Shown here in pieces: positions 42,409-51,235 of a stretch of 64,000 bases of DNA. The notes under the pieces were generated by a model that was not told the origin of the DNA, did not search any database, and worked only from the letters and a program-made list of their open reading frames with translations. A program made the translations under genes and the position numbers. Source of the DNA: Nocardiopsis_B sediminis (GTDB lineage: Bacteria; Actinomycetota; Actinomycetes; Streptosporangiales; Streptosporangiaceae); the NCBI RefSeq assembly GCF_042650565.1, contig NZ_JBHSBH010000008.1:372001-436000 (forward strand), given 5' to 3'. Position 1 is the first letter of the stretch; the number at the start of each line of letters is the position of its first letter.

Positions 42409-43056
42409 TCAGAAGGACATGAGCAGGAGTGGGGCCGCGGTGTAGGCCGCGACGAACCCGCCGGCGATGAGCGCCGTGACCCCCGTCGCCACCAGGGCGG
42501 GGCGCCAGGCCGGGAACCGGCGGACGATGGCCCAGCCGAGCATGCCTGCGCCCACGGCGATCGACCCCCACCAGTACGGCGGCGAGGTCGTGTCCGCGAT
42601 GACGGTGAGGCCATAGGCGCCCTCGCCCACGAGTACCCCGCTCATCGCGCCGATCGCGGCCGGCGCGAATTGGGAACGGGTGCGCACCGCGCTGCCGCCC
42701 AGGCCGAGGAAGGGGCCCACCGCGACGGCGGCGACCAGCCAGAAGGCCGAGGCGCCCAGCGACGTGGCGTAGCCGCGGAGTCCGGAGGCGATGTCGTAGC
42801 CGGCGACCATCGCGAGCAGCGCGAGCACGCCCATCGCGGCGGCGACACGCGGCCGCGGACAGGCCGTCGCCACCAGGAAGGCGATCAGGCTCCACGACCC
42901 GGAGGAGTTGGCGAGCGAGTTGAGGTGGTCCGGGAGCAGGCCCTGGCCGAAGGAGGTCGCCAGGCCGACGAGCAGGCCGGCGGCGAGTGCTGCCCCCAGG
43001 TAGGCCAGTGGGCTGCGAGTGGCCCGTTCGTGGGGCGTGATGGCCGCTTCCGACAT
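42409..43056 (-). CDS. polytopic membrane protein, DUF6518-like
   Basis: A 215-residue protein with six to seven hydrophobic segments (YLGAALAAGLLVGLATSFGQG, SLIAFLVATACPR, AFWLVAAVAVGPFLGLG, WWGSIAVGAGMLGWAIVRRF and others) and short loops. The SFGQGLLPDHLNSLANSSGSW stretch is typical of a family of actinobacterial membrane proteins annotated DUF6518, whose function is unknown. It stands alone, with a hairpin after it and IspH upstream of it in transcription direction. The family assignment is from memory of the pattern. Confidence 0.6.
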   Translation of the reverse strand: MSEAAITPHERATRSPLAYLGAALAAGLLVGLATSFGQGLLPDHLNSLANSSGSWSLIAFLVATACPRPRVAAAMGVLALLAMVAGYDIASGLRGYATSLGASAFWLVAAVAVGPFLGLGGSAVRTRSQFAPAAIGAMSGVLVGEGAYGLTVIADTTSPPYWWGSIAVGAGMLGWAIVRRFPAWRPALVATGVTALIAGGFVAAYTAAPLLLMSF

Positions 43057-43142
43057 GTGGTCCCTTGCCGAGTAGGGGAGGGGAGCGGCCCACTGTACCG
43101 GCCGCGCCCCGTGCCCCCGCGGCGATCATCCCGGGCCGGCGC

Positions 43143-44405
43143 TCAGCCGTCCCGCAGTGCCGCGGGGAGTCCGAAGTGGATGGATTCGCGCACCGTCTCG
43201 CGCTCCTCCACGGTGACCTCGCCGAGACCGCCGAGCGCGGCGATCACCTCGTACACGAGCTCGGACGGGGCCGATGCCCCGGCGCTGACGCCGATGGTGG
43301 CCGCTCCCGCCAGCCATTCGGGCCGGATATCCGCGGCACTGTCGATCAGGTGCGCGGGCCTCCCCTGGCGCCGTGCCAGCTCGACGAGGCGCACGGAGTT
43401 CGACGAGTTCTGCGATCCGACCACCAGTACCAGGTCGGTGTCGGCGGCCACCCGCCGCAGCGCATCCTGCCGGTTGGTGGTGGCGTAGCAGATGTCCTCC
43501 GACGCGGGCTCCCGCAGCGCCGGGAACCTGGTGCGCAGCGCGTCCACCACTTCGGCGGTCTCGTCCACCGCGAGCGTCGTCTGGGTGAGATAGGAGACCT
43601 TGCCGACGTCCGTGACCTCCAGCCGCCGGACGTCCTCGACATTCTCGACCAGCACCGTCGCCTCAGGGGCCTCGCCCATGGTGCCGTCGACCTCCTCGTG
43701 GCCGGCGTGGCCGATGAGGACCACGGTGTCCCCTCGGCCCGCGTAGCGCCGCGCCTCGGCGTGCACCTTCGTCACCAATGGGCAGGTGCCGTCGAGCACA
43801 TCCAGGCCGCGGGCGCTCGCCTCCGCGCGTACGGCGGGAGAGACCCCGTGCGCGGAGAAGACCGCGGTGGCGCCGTCCGGAACCTCATCGAGTTCGTCGA
43901 CGAAACGCGCACCCCGGCGCTCCAGGTCCTTGACCACGTGGGTGTTGTGCACGATCTGCTTGCGGACGTAGACCGGCGCCCGCCGCGTCTCGAGCGCCCT
44001 CAGGACGATCTCGATCGCCCGCTCCACCCCCGCGCAGAACGAGCGGGGGCTCGCCAGCAGGACGGTGCGCGGCCCCGCGACACTCCGCCAGGAGCCGATG
44101 ACCTCGGCGGCCAGCGCCCGGTCGCCGTCGACGGCGGCGATCGCGAGGCCCAGCTCGCCATCGCCGGAGGTCACCAGGGCGACCGCCGCCTCTCGGCCGC
44201 AATCCGCCGGCCGTAGGGCGGCGATGTCCGCCTGGGCCCCGCGGCGGCGCAGGTCGCCGGCCAGCAGCGCGGCGGCAGGGCAGTCGATCCTACGACCGTC
44301 GACGAGCAGTTCGGATGCGACGAGGAGCCGCCCCGGCCCGGCGCCGGCCGCGGTCGTCGTCGGGGATCCGGAACCGTTGGTGGGAGCGGCAGCCATATCG
44401 TGCAT
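43143..44405 (-). CDS. ispH: 4-hydroxy-3-methylbut-2-enyl diphosphate reductase, terpene-cluster copy
   Basis: IspH/LytB is a [4Fe-4S] enzyme that makes IPP and DMAPP in the last step of the MEP pathway. The three cluster-ligand Cys are Cys124 (SPRSFCAGVERAI), Cys208 (LDGTCPLVTKVH) and Cys306 (SEDICYATTNRQ). The HNTHVVKDL and TQTTLAVDET motifs are intact. At 420 residues it is about 100 longer than most IspH because of an N-terminal extension (LLVASELLVDGRRIDCPAAALLAGDLRRRG.., residues 1-110) that I do not recognise. It ends a terpene cluster (polyprenyl synthase, P450, terpene synthase, IspH), so it is probably a dedicated copy that boosts precursor supply. The start could also be ATG 44396. 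Confidence 0.9.
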   Translation of the reverse strand: MHDMAAAPTNGSGSPTTTAAGAGPGRLLVASELLVDGRRIDCPAAALLAGDLRRRGAQADIAALRPADCGREAAVALVTSGDGELGLAIAAVDGDRALAAEVIGSWRSVAGPRTVLLASPRSFCAGVERAIEIVLRALETRRAPVYVRKQIVHNTHVVKDLERRGARFVDELDEVPDGATAVFSAHGVSPAVRAEASARGLDVLDGTCPLVTKVHAEARRYAGRGDTVVLIGHAGHEEVDGTMGEAPEATVLVENVEDVRRLEVTDVGKVSYLTQTTLAVDETAEVVDALRTRFPALREPASEDICYATTNRQDALRRVAADTDLVLVVGSQNSSNSVRLVELARRQGRPAHLIDSAADIRPEWLAGAATIGVSAGASAPSELVYEVIAALGGLGEVTVEERETVRESIHFGLPAALRDG

Positions 44406-44441
44406 CGCCTTTCTTCTTCAGCCGGATCGGGACGTCCTGGC

Positions 44442-45392
44442 TCACGCGCTTTCTCCGGCGTAGCGCGGGGACCTCGCGTTCCAGGAAATGAGTCCGGCGG
44501 CGAATCGGTTCATCCCGTTTACATACGGGGAGATGCCGCCGCCGGTCTCCTCGATCAGCCGGTCGGACAGCTCGCAATGCCGTTCCACGGTGGCCTGGAA
44601 GAGCTCGATCGTCAGTTTCGCGGCCTCTATCGTGGTGATGTCGCGGCTGCGGGCGATGACGCTCACGGCGTTCTCCTCTCCTTCACCGGCCAGGATCTCC
44701 TTGTGCAGGGACTGGAGGTCCTGGAGGAGGACGACCCGGTCGATGTCGCACGTGTGGAGGGCCTTCAGGAGAGGTCTGTCCAATTCGGTGGAAAGGTCGA
44801 TACCCAGACTGATTTCGATGAGGACATGGTCGATGGCCTGCCCGATGGTGCGGCGCCGGGCCCGGAGGTATGCGTCGAGATCGTCGTAGGTTTCCGCGGC
44901 CGTGCGCCGTTCGGCGGTTTCGAGGCAGCCGTGGAAATAGTCGAGTACCGCGCTGGTGAGGCGGTCCAGCTGCGCGGGCGGGACGTAGCCGCGCAGCCGG
45001 TCCCAGACGAGCTTCATGAGTGGACCGAACAGTTCTTCGTTCGTGCTGGTGAAGCCCGACTCCGCATCCGCGATGCACGCCTTGAGCATCCCGAGCACAT
45101 CGTGATCGCCGTCGGCGTCGATGACGTCGTCGCGTTCGACGAAGGTCAGGCTGATCGCCGAGAAGTCCCACAGTGCCGCGGGGCCGCATGCGGGCCAGCA
45201 CAGCGCCGCGCACTGCACGTAGTCCGCGGCGATGATCCTCGGCTCGTCGGCCTGCGGGAACCGCCCGCGGGCGAAGACGGTCGGGTAGAAATCACTGTTG
45301 CGCACCTCCCAGTAGTGCGGGCTTTCCGTGGCGCGTTCCACCGGCGTCAGGCTGTGCCGTAGTTGCGCCAGCGACGTCGGACGCGGATGCAT
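44442..45392 (-). CDS. class I terpene synthase with atypical NSE motif
   Basis: A 316-residue bacterial terpene cyclase. The Asp-rich Mg-binding motif is DDVID at 88-92. The second motif, normally ND..S...E, reads QDLQSLHKE: Gln224, Ser228, Glu232, so Asn is replaced by Gln. The Arg cluster at 178-181 fits the pyrophosphate sensor, and RY at 310-311 is the usual C-terminal pair. Length and motifs fit a single-domain sesqui- or diterpene cyclase; the neighbouring polyprenyl synthase leaves both possible. ATG 45392 is chosen because GGGAGAAG stands before it and the protein then has normal length. It lies between P450 and IspH genes on the same strand. Confidence 0.85.
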   Translation of the reverse strand: MHPRPTSLAQLRHSLTPVERATESPHYWEVRNSDFYPTVFARGRFPQADEPRIIAADYVQCAALCWPACGPAALWDFSAISLTFVERDDVIDADGDHDVLGMLKACIADAESGFTSTNEELFGPLMKLVWDRLRGYVPPAQLDRLTSAVLDYFHGCLETAERRTAAETYDDLDAYLRARRRTIGQAIDHVLIEISLGIDLSTELDRPLLKALHTCDIDRVVLLQDLQSLHKEILAGEGEENAVSVIARSRDITTIEAAKLTIELFQATVERHCELSDRLIEETGGGISPYVNGMNRFAAGLISWNARSPRYAGESA

Positions 45393-45460
45393 TGCGGCTT
45401 CTCCCGTGTTGATGGCGAGCTCCTCGCGGTCTCTTGCGTAGCCGTCGGTGTCCAGGGACC

Positions 45461-46816
45461 TCACCGGGCCGCGACCTTCCGGGCGGCGAGGCGCATGGGC
45501 AGCCGGCGCGGCGTCATCACGCTCCCGATAGCGGCCCTGACCTTGACGTTCGGAACGGGCTCCGGCTTCCACCGGGCGACGATGGTCGCCAGGGTGATGA
45601 CCGCCTCAACGGTGGCGAACTTGTCACCGATGCATTTGCGTGCCCCGCTGCCGAACGGGACCATCGCCTGGCGGGGCGGCAATCGCCTGCCGTCGGACGC
45701 GTCCCACCTTCCGGGGTCGAAGGCGGCGGGCCGGGTGAAGTGCTCGGCGCTGCGGTGAACGATGTAGGGGCTGTAGGCGATGGTGGTGCCGGCGGGAATC
45801 CTGTGCTCACCCAAGGTGGCGTCGGCGGTCGACTTCCGCGTCAGGAACCAGCCGGGCGAGTACAGCCGCAGGGTCTCCTTGACGACGCGGTCGGTGTACT
45901 CCAGCCGGGGCACATCGTCGTAGGTGGCGGTGCGACCGGCGAGGACCTGGTCGACCTCCTCGTGCAGCAGCCGCTGCGCCTCCGGGTTCTGGCCGAGAGC
46001 GTGCAGTGCCCAGGCGACGACGGTCGCCGATGATTCGCCTCCGGCGAACAGGAACGAGATGACGGCGTCGGAGATCTCGTCGTCGCTGAGGCGTTCGTTG
46101 GCACTTTCCGCGTCACGGGCCGACACCAGGGCGGACAGCAGATCGCCGTGATCGGCGCCGCTGGCACGACGGCGCGCGATGATCTCGTGGGTGGTCGTGG
46201 TGAGGCGTTCCTTCGCCTTGAGGAACGACCGGTTCCCCGGCACCGGGAGCCGGGTCAGCCACTCCGGCATGAACATCTGCCGGTAGAAGCCTTCGAAGAC
46301 CACCCCGACATCGCCGATCATCTGCTCGAGCGTCTCGTCGGGCAGGGTGTCGGAGAAGACGGCGGTCATCAGGATCCTGTTGGTCGCCCGCATGATCTCG
46401 CCGGGCACGTCCACGACCTGCCCGTCGCGCCAGGAGTCCACCACCTCCTCGACATGGTCGCTCATCACCTCGGCATAGGCGGGCAGCCGCGCCCCGTGGA
46501 AGGCGGGCTGGAGCAGCCGCCGCAGCCGCCGGTGCCCCTGGTACGGGCACGACCCCGGACCGTTGCCCAGGACTTCGCGGACGCGGTCGAAGAGCACCCC
46601 GCCCTTGTCGAACGTGCGATCGTCGCGAAGAACCCGCTGAGTGAGGTCCGCGTCGCAGACCACGACCATTCCGATGGGGCCCACCCGGATTCGCACGAGG
46701 TCGCCGACCGGGGCCAGAGAACCCAGGAACTTCTGCGGGTCCCTCAGCAAAGGCAGGCTGTGGCCGAGCAGGGGAAGCGCTTTCGGCGCGGTCGGCACGG
46801 TATCGATGACTGGCAT
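45461..46816 (-). CDS. cytochrome P450 of the terpene cluster
   Basis: A 451-residue soluble P450. The heme motif is FGSGARKCIG with Cys395. The I helix reads FAGGESSATVV, with Glu-Ser where many P450s have Asp/Glu-Thr. The K helix ExxR is KETLR, and the PERF-like segment is FDPGRWD. It starts IDTVPTAPKALPLLGHSLPLLRDP, a Pro-rich N-terminus as in pentalenene oxygenase-type (PtlI) and related terpene P450s. It would hydroxylate the terpene made by the neighbouring cyclase. No ferredoxin or reductase gene is present in the cluster. It is 68 bases from the cyclase and 60 from the polyprenyl synthase. Confidence 0.9.
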   Translation of the reverse strand: MPVIDTVPTAPKALPLLGHSLPLLRDPQKFLGSLAPVGDLVRIRVGPIGMVVVCDADLTQRVLRDDRTFDKGGVLFDRVREVLGNGPGSCPYQGHRRLRRLLQPAFHGARLPAYAEVMSDHVEEVVDSWRDGQVVDVPGEIMRATNRILMTAVFSDTLPDETLEQMIGDVGVVFEGFYRQMFMPEWLTRLPVPGNRSFLKAKERLTTTTHEIIARRRASGADHGDLLSALVSARDAESANERLSDDEISDAVISFLFAGGESSATVVAWALHALGQNPEAQRLLHEEVDQVLAGRTATYDDVPRLEYTDRVVKETLRLYSPGWFLTRKSTADATLGEHRIPAGTTIAYSPYIVHRSAEHFTRPAAFDPGRWDASDGRRLPPRQAMVPFGSGARKCIGDKFATVEAVITLATIVARWKPEPVPNVKVRAAIGSVMTPRRLPMRLAARKVAAR

Positions 46817-46876
46817 ACGCTCCTACTTCCGCGGATGAGGGAGGGAGGTGAAGGTGGCTGCGGATTCAGGCCGGTA

Positions 46877-48115
46877 TCACGCGCTGCGCCGGGTGGCGGA
46901 GTCCGCCAGGTGGTGCAGGACGGGCAGGGCGCCCGGGTGGATCGCACCGCGGGCGGACAGCAGTTCGCCGATGCGGTCCCGGTGCCGGGCGATCATGTCC
47001 TCGATGTCGTCCCGGGCGCCGGTCGCGATCAGGACGGCCCGGACCCGCTCGGCCTGGGCATCGGTGAGGTCGGGCCGGCCGAGCAGATCGCGCAGCAGGT
47101 CGGCGGAGGGTCCCGAAGCGGCGCGCAGAGCGAGGGCGACGAGCGCGGTGTGCTTGCCGTCGCGCAGGTCGTCCATGCGCGGTTTCCCGGTCGCGGCGGA
47201 GTCCCCGAACGCGCCGAGCAGGTCGTCGCGGAGCTGGAACGCCTCGCCGAGCGGCAGCGCGTAGTCGGTCAGCGCGTCGAGGAGGTCGTGGCCGGCCCCG
47301 CCGAGGACGGCGCCGATGTGCAGGGGCCGCTCGACGCTGTACTTGGCGGTCTTGTACCGCGCGATGGTCAGCGCCTGCTCGACATCATCGGTGGGCGAAC
47401 CGGTGGCGGCGAGGTCCAGGTACTGCCCGTACATGACCTCCGCGCGCATCATGTCGATCAGGGGCAGCAGCCCGGAGAGTTCGCCGGGTGTGAGGTCCGC
47501 GGTGTGGACGAGTTCGTCGGACCAGGTCAGCACGAGGTCGCCGACGAGGATGGCGCCGCCGACCCCGAACCGCTCGGCCGACTCGTGGCTGTCACCCGAC
47601 GCGATGCGCTGACCGGTCAGGGCGCGGTGCACGGTCGGCTCGCCTCGACGCAGCGAGCTCTGATCCATGACGTCGTCGTGGATGAGGGCGACGGCGTGGA
47701 ACATCTCCAGCGCGGCCGCCACCCGGATGACGGCCGGCGGCGGAGTCCGCTCGCCGACGGCGGCGTGCCAGCCGGTGATGCACAGCAGCGGCCGCAGCCG
47801 CTTGCCGCCGGCGGCCAGGAAGTCGGCCACGACCTGAACGAATGATCCAGGCAGGTGCTCCCGCTCCGCGACGGCGGCCTTCTCACGCAGGAATTCCGCC
47901 AATACGGCGTCGATGCTTTCCCGTAGGCCCGCCAGGGCCGGTGTCGCCTGGGCGGCGCGCCACGGAGTTCGGGCCGGTGGGGGACGTTCCCTTTCGCCGT
48001 CGGCATTCCATGACCGCGTATTCCCGGCGAGCGTTTCCAGATATCCAAAGGGCTCGTCCGGTTTGAGTACCCCGGACGCGCCCTTGGCCGACCGATTTTC
48101 CGTGGTCTCTCCCAT
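46877..48115 (-). CDS. polyprenyl diphosphate synthase (FPP/GGPP synthase type)
   Basis: A 412-residue all-trans isoprenyl diphosphate synthase, first gene of the terpene cluster. LAAGGKRLRPLL is the GGK(R)xR substrate motif, DDVMD (147-151) is the first Asp-rich motif, and FQLRDDLLGAFGD (from 293) is the second. It would condense IPP with allylic diphosphates to FPP or GGPP and feed the cyclase. Residues upstream of the first Asp-rich motif (MFHAVALIHDD) lack a large aromatic at the fifth and fourth positions, which leans to a C20 product. The N-terminal extension of about 55 residues is unusual. ATG 48115 is chosen over GTG/TTG starts just upstream; GAGGGA lies ten bases before. Confidence 0.88.
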   Translation of the reverse strand: MGETTENRSAKGASGVLKPDEPFGYLETLAGNTRSWNADGERERPPPARTPWRAAQATPALAGLRESIDAVLAEFLREKAAVAEREHLPGSFVQVVADFLAAGGKRLRPLLCITGWHAAVGERTPPPAVIRVAAALEMFHAVALIHDDVMDQSSLRRGEPTVHRALTGQRIASGDSHESAERFGVGGAILVGDLVLTWSDELVHTADLTPGELSGLLPLIDMMRAEVMYGQYLDLAATGSPTDDVEQALTIARYKTAKYSVERPLHIGAVLGGAGHDLLDALTDYALPLGEAFQLRDDLLGAFGDSAATGKPRMDDLRDGKHTALVALALRAASGPSADLLRDLLGRPDLTDAQAERVRAVLIATGARDDIEDMIARHRDRIGELLSARGAIHPGALPVLHHLADSATRRSA

Positions 48116-48429
48116 TGACACCAATCCCTCGGGTGATCACGTGTGCCGAAAAGAGGTAGGACGGCCTCTCGGCGGCGCGGCGACGGGATCCAGGAAAGAC
48201 CGTGCCTCTACGGCACACTCAAGATCAGCAGAATGTGATCAAGAACACTCGAGTGGGGTGGCGGTAATCGGGAGGCACCGACAAGGAGGCCGGGGCCGGA
48301 TTCGATACCGGAAATGCGCACCTCAAAGGCCTGCGATTCGCTCCAGGGCTTTGGTGTTCCGTGCGCCACACGACGCCGGTACGCCGCACGAGGGCGGTGG
48401 CGGCCGCGGCGCCGGGTGAACCCGTCGGC
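48116..48429. other. 314-base region upstream of the terpene cluster
   Basis: No gene is supported. It is comparatively AT-rich in the middle and contains ACACTCAAGATCA (48211-48223) opposed by TGATCAAGAACACTC (48237-48251) and the palindrome CACTCGAGTG. It must hold the promoter of the terpene operon, but no clear -35/-10 pair stands out. Confidence 0.45.
48246..48255. promoter_or_regulatory. palindrome before the terpene cluster
   Basis: CACTCGAGTG is a perfect ten-base palindrome 131 bases ahead of the polyprenyl synthase start, flanked by an inverted copy of ACACTC/TGATC elements. Possibly an operator for a cluster regulator that lies outside the window. Confidence 0.35.
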
Positions 48430-51099
48430 CTACCGGGTGGTCACCGCCGGTGCGGTCATGTCCCGGATGCGGCGTGCCTGCTTGATCAGCTGGGAGGAGC
48501 CCGCGCGGGACGCCAGCTCGGCGATGCCCGGGATCTCGGCGCCCTGGGCCTGGGCTCCGCAGAGTTCGGCGCAGTCCGCCGCCAGCGTGAGGACGGCCGA
48601 GGTGCCGTGCGGCGGCTCGCCTCGCAGCATGACGGCCAGCGACCCCGACAGGACCGACCACACCAGGACGTGCGCGCTGGCGCGGGAGGCCTCGCGCAGG
48701 GCCGCCACCCAGCGCTGCGTCTTGAGCCGGCGCAGGGCGGTGAGATCGGCGAGGTCCGCGCCGAGGCGGGCCGCGTCGAGCTGACCCCGGGCGGCCAGGG
48801 TGAGCAGCGCGTCCACGGCGTACATCTGCGACTCGAAGCGCCGGCCGCCGAGGCCGTAGGCCACGAGGAGGTGGGTCGCGGGCCCGGCCGGGCCGCCCGA
48901 CTCGGCCAGGGCGGGCAGCACGGGCGCGTACTCCTCGATGTGGTCGAACTCGGCGCCGATCGAGAACGACACCAGCATGCGTCCCGCGATGATCTCGCGG
49001 TGCTGCGGCAGGACCGCCAGCGCGAGCGCGGTGCAGGCCCCTCCGCGCTCACACCTGCACGGGTGCGCGATGGGATCGTGCTCGGCGAGCAGGGACCGGA
49101 ACGGCTCGGGCCATGCTTCGTGCCCGGGGAAGGCCTCGGTGCGGACGAGCACGCCCGGGCGGGGCGACCGCAGCCGGAGCGGCTCGACGCCGCGTGTGGC
49201 GACAGGGTCGGGCAGCCCGCCCGAGGCGAGCCACTCCGCGAGCCGCTTCCCCGCCGGGGACGTCAACCGCTCCGCGGCCGTGCGCGTCTCCGGCGACGCC
49301 TCGCGGTCCAGCCGCAGCAGCGCCTGCCGGAAGTCGGCCGGGCCGGGTTCGATGCCGGAGCGCTCGTAGGCCGCCAGCCGCTCCACCAGGTCGGCCGGGT
49401 CGATGGCCCCCGTCGACCAGGTGGGCGTGGCCAGCAGGAACGGCAGGGGGTCGTCGAGTATCCGCAGCGCGATCTCGGCCCAGCGCGCAAAGGGGACCGA
49501 GTGGAGCGCCGAGTGCGGGCACTGGTCCTCCTCCGTCCAGGAGCGGACGACATCGGGATCGCGCTGAGCGAAGCCGTGCACGACGGCGTAGACGACGGAC
49601 CACAGCCCGTCCATGGCGTGCGCCCCGCTTCCCCGGAGCCGGTTCTGGCGTGCCGCGACCGGTTCCAGGGCGGCGCGCAGGCCCGCCAGGTCGGCGCGGG
49701 CGTGTACCACGAGACCGTTGAGCACCCTCTCCTCCTGAGCGGGGGTGCCGCCGCTGTGCAGCACCACCGCCACGTCCTCGGCGAGTTCGGCGGCGGTGAG
49801 CGGAGGCGGCGCCAGACGCTCAGGCACCGGCGCGGGAGGCAACGGGGACTCCGCGGGCACCGGGACGCCGGCCGCCTCCGCCGTCGCGCCGGGTGGGGCG
49901 GTGCCGAACGCCTCCTCTGCCCGCCGGCGCAGGTCCGCGGCGAGCGGCCCGGCGCTCGCGGCCAGTTCGGCGAGGACGGCGGGGTCCGCGTGCCGGCGAT
50001 GGCGCACCGCCAGGGCGAGGGCTCGCTCCTGGAGGCTGTGCTCCTCCTGACCGAACGCCTCGGCGGCCACGGGAAGCAGCGCATTCGTTCGCGACCGGTC
50101 GCGCTTCATCGCCGCGTCGAGCAGGGCCAGCTGCGCCCGCACGATCTTCTTCTCGGGCCGGACCAGGGCGGCCCGCGACGCCTCGACCAGGTGCTCGTCG
50201 GCCAACCGGCCGGCCTCGTCCAGCGCGGCCAGCGCCTGCTGGGCGCGCGCCGCCGTCTGCGGGTGCGCGTGGGGCAGCATGCCCACCCAGGTGAGGAGGT
50301 GCCGGGCGTGCTCGTCCTCGGTCGGGCAGAGCTCGTCCAGCAGGACGAGGAAGCCCCGCACCAGGCCGGGCCGGGTCTCGCGCAGCAGCCGCGACAGGCA
50401 GCCGTCGACCATCATCCCGCGGTCGAGCAACCCGTCCGCGGTGAGCGCGGCCAGCGCGGTGGCCCACGCCGACGGCTCCCCCGGCCAGGAGTCCACGAGA
50501 CCCGATCCCCCCTCGGGGACCTCGAACAGCCGCGGCACCATCGCGGTCAGCAGCGGGTCGTCGCGGAGGCTGTCCTCGACCGGCCGGCGGCCCCGGCCCC
50601 AGACCTGCCGCTCCCAGCCGAGGACGATGCCGTCGGTCGTGGGGAGCTCGCAGCCCGCCGTGCGCGCCATAGCGGCGATGAGTGGATACTCATCCTGCGC
50701 CACCGTGCGGCGTTCCGCGAGCCGGCGGACGACCTGGGCCAGCCACTCCGGCCCGCGATGGGCGATCACGGAGACGACCAGCGCGTCGTCGCGGTTGCCG
50801 ACCCAGCGCGGATCGGCACCGGCGATCCACTGTGCCGCGGCCGCCGCACCCGTGCTGCACCCCGCACCGGCGTACAGCAACGCCGCGCGCATGGCCCTGT
50901 GGCCGACGTCCCAGTTGTCGCGCGCGGCCCTGCGCCATGTCTTGAGTACCGGCAGGCACCGACGCCGCTCGGCGTCGGGGAGGGGGGCGAGCAGTGCGGG
51001 GACGGCCTGCCCGTGGCCCTCGCGCACGGCGTGCAGGAGGGCGCGCATGCCCGCGGTGGTGGCCTCGTCGGGGATGTCGTAGGTGGGGTCGTCGTTCAT
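48430..51099 (-). CDS. DUF6493-like large helical-repeat protein
   Basis: An 889-residue soluble protein made mostly of short Leu/Ala/Arg helices, consistent with an alpha-solenoid (HEAT-like) fold. The N-terminus (YDIPDEATTAGMRALLHAVREGHGQAVPALLAPLPDAERR) and the paired location next to a SWIM zinc-finger gene match actinobacterial proteins annotated DUF6493, relatives of the E. coli YehQ/MolR-type group. A Cys-rich spot, HPCRCERGGAC, occurs near residue 680. The biochemical role of the family is unknown. It lies 136 bases after the SWIM gene on the same strand, so they are probably co-transcribed. ATG 51099 is followed by an acidic start. No AAA/VWA partner, which some relatives have, is seen here. 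Confidence 0.7.
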   Translation of the reverse strand: MNDDPTYDIPDEATTAGMRALLHAVREGHGQAVPALLAPLPDAERRRCLPVLKTWRRAARDNWDVGHRAMRAALLYAGAGCSTGAAAAAQWIAGADPRWVGNRDDALVVSVIAHRGPEWLAQVVRRLAERRTVAQDEYPLIAAMARTAGCELPTTDGIVLGWERQVWGRGRRPVEDSLRDDPLLTAMVPRLFEVPEGGSGLVDSWPGEPSAWATALAALTADGLLDRGMMVDGCLSRLLRETRPGLVRGFLVLLDELCPTEDEHARHLLTWVGMLPHAHPQTAARAQQALAALDEAGRLADEHLVEASRAALVRPEKKIVRAQLALLDAAMKRDRSRTNALLPVAAEAFGQEEHSLQERALALAVRHRRHADPAVLAELAASAGPLAADLRRRAEEAFGTAPPGATAEAAGVPVPAESPLPPAPVPERLAPPPLTAAELAEDVAVVLHSGGTPAQEERVLNGLVVHARADLAGLRAALEPVAARQNRLRGSGAHAMDGLWSVVYAVVHGFAQRDPDVVRSWTEEDQCPHSALHSVPFARWAEIALRILDDPLPFLLATPTWSTGAIDPADLVERLAAYERSGIEPGPADFRQALLRLDREASPETRTAAERLTSPAGKRLAEWLASGGLPDPVATRGVEPLRLRSPRPGVLVRTEAFPGHEAWPEPFRSLLAEHDPIAHPCRCERGGACTALALAVLPQHREIIAGRMLVSFSIGAEFDHIEEYAPVLPALAESGGPAGPATHLLVAYGLGGRRFESQMYAVDALLTLAARGQLDAARLGADLADLTALRRLKTQRWVAALREASRASAHVLVWSVLSGSLAVMLRGEPPHGTSAVLTLAADCAELCGAQAQGAEIPGIAELASRAGSSQLIKQARRIRDMTAPAVTTR

Positions 51100-51235
51100 C
51101 GGGTGGCTCCGGTGGGAGGGTGGGGAGGGTGGTGGTCTTCGCGGTGTGCTGATCGTGCACTAAGGGCCGGCGGGGCGGCGGCCGGGCGATGGGCTTGGAG
51201 GGCGTCCTGAGCCCGGCCGCGTGCGGTCGCGTGAT

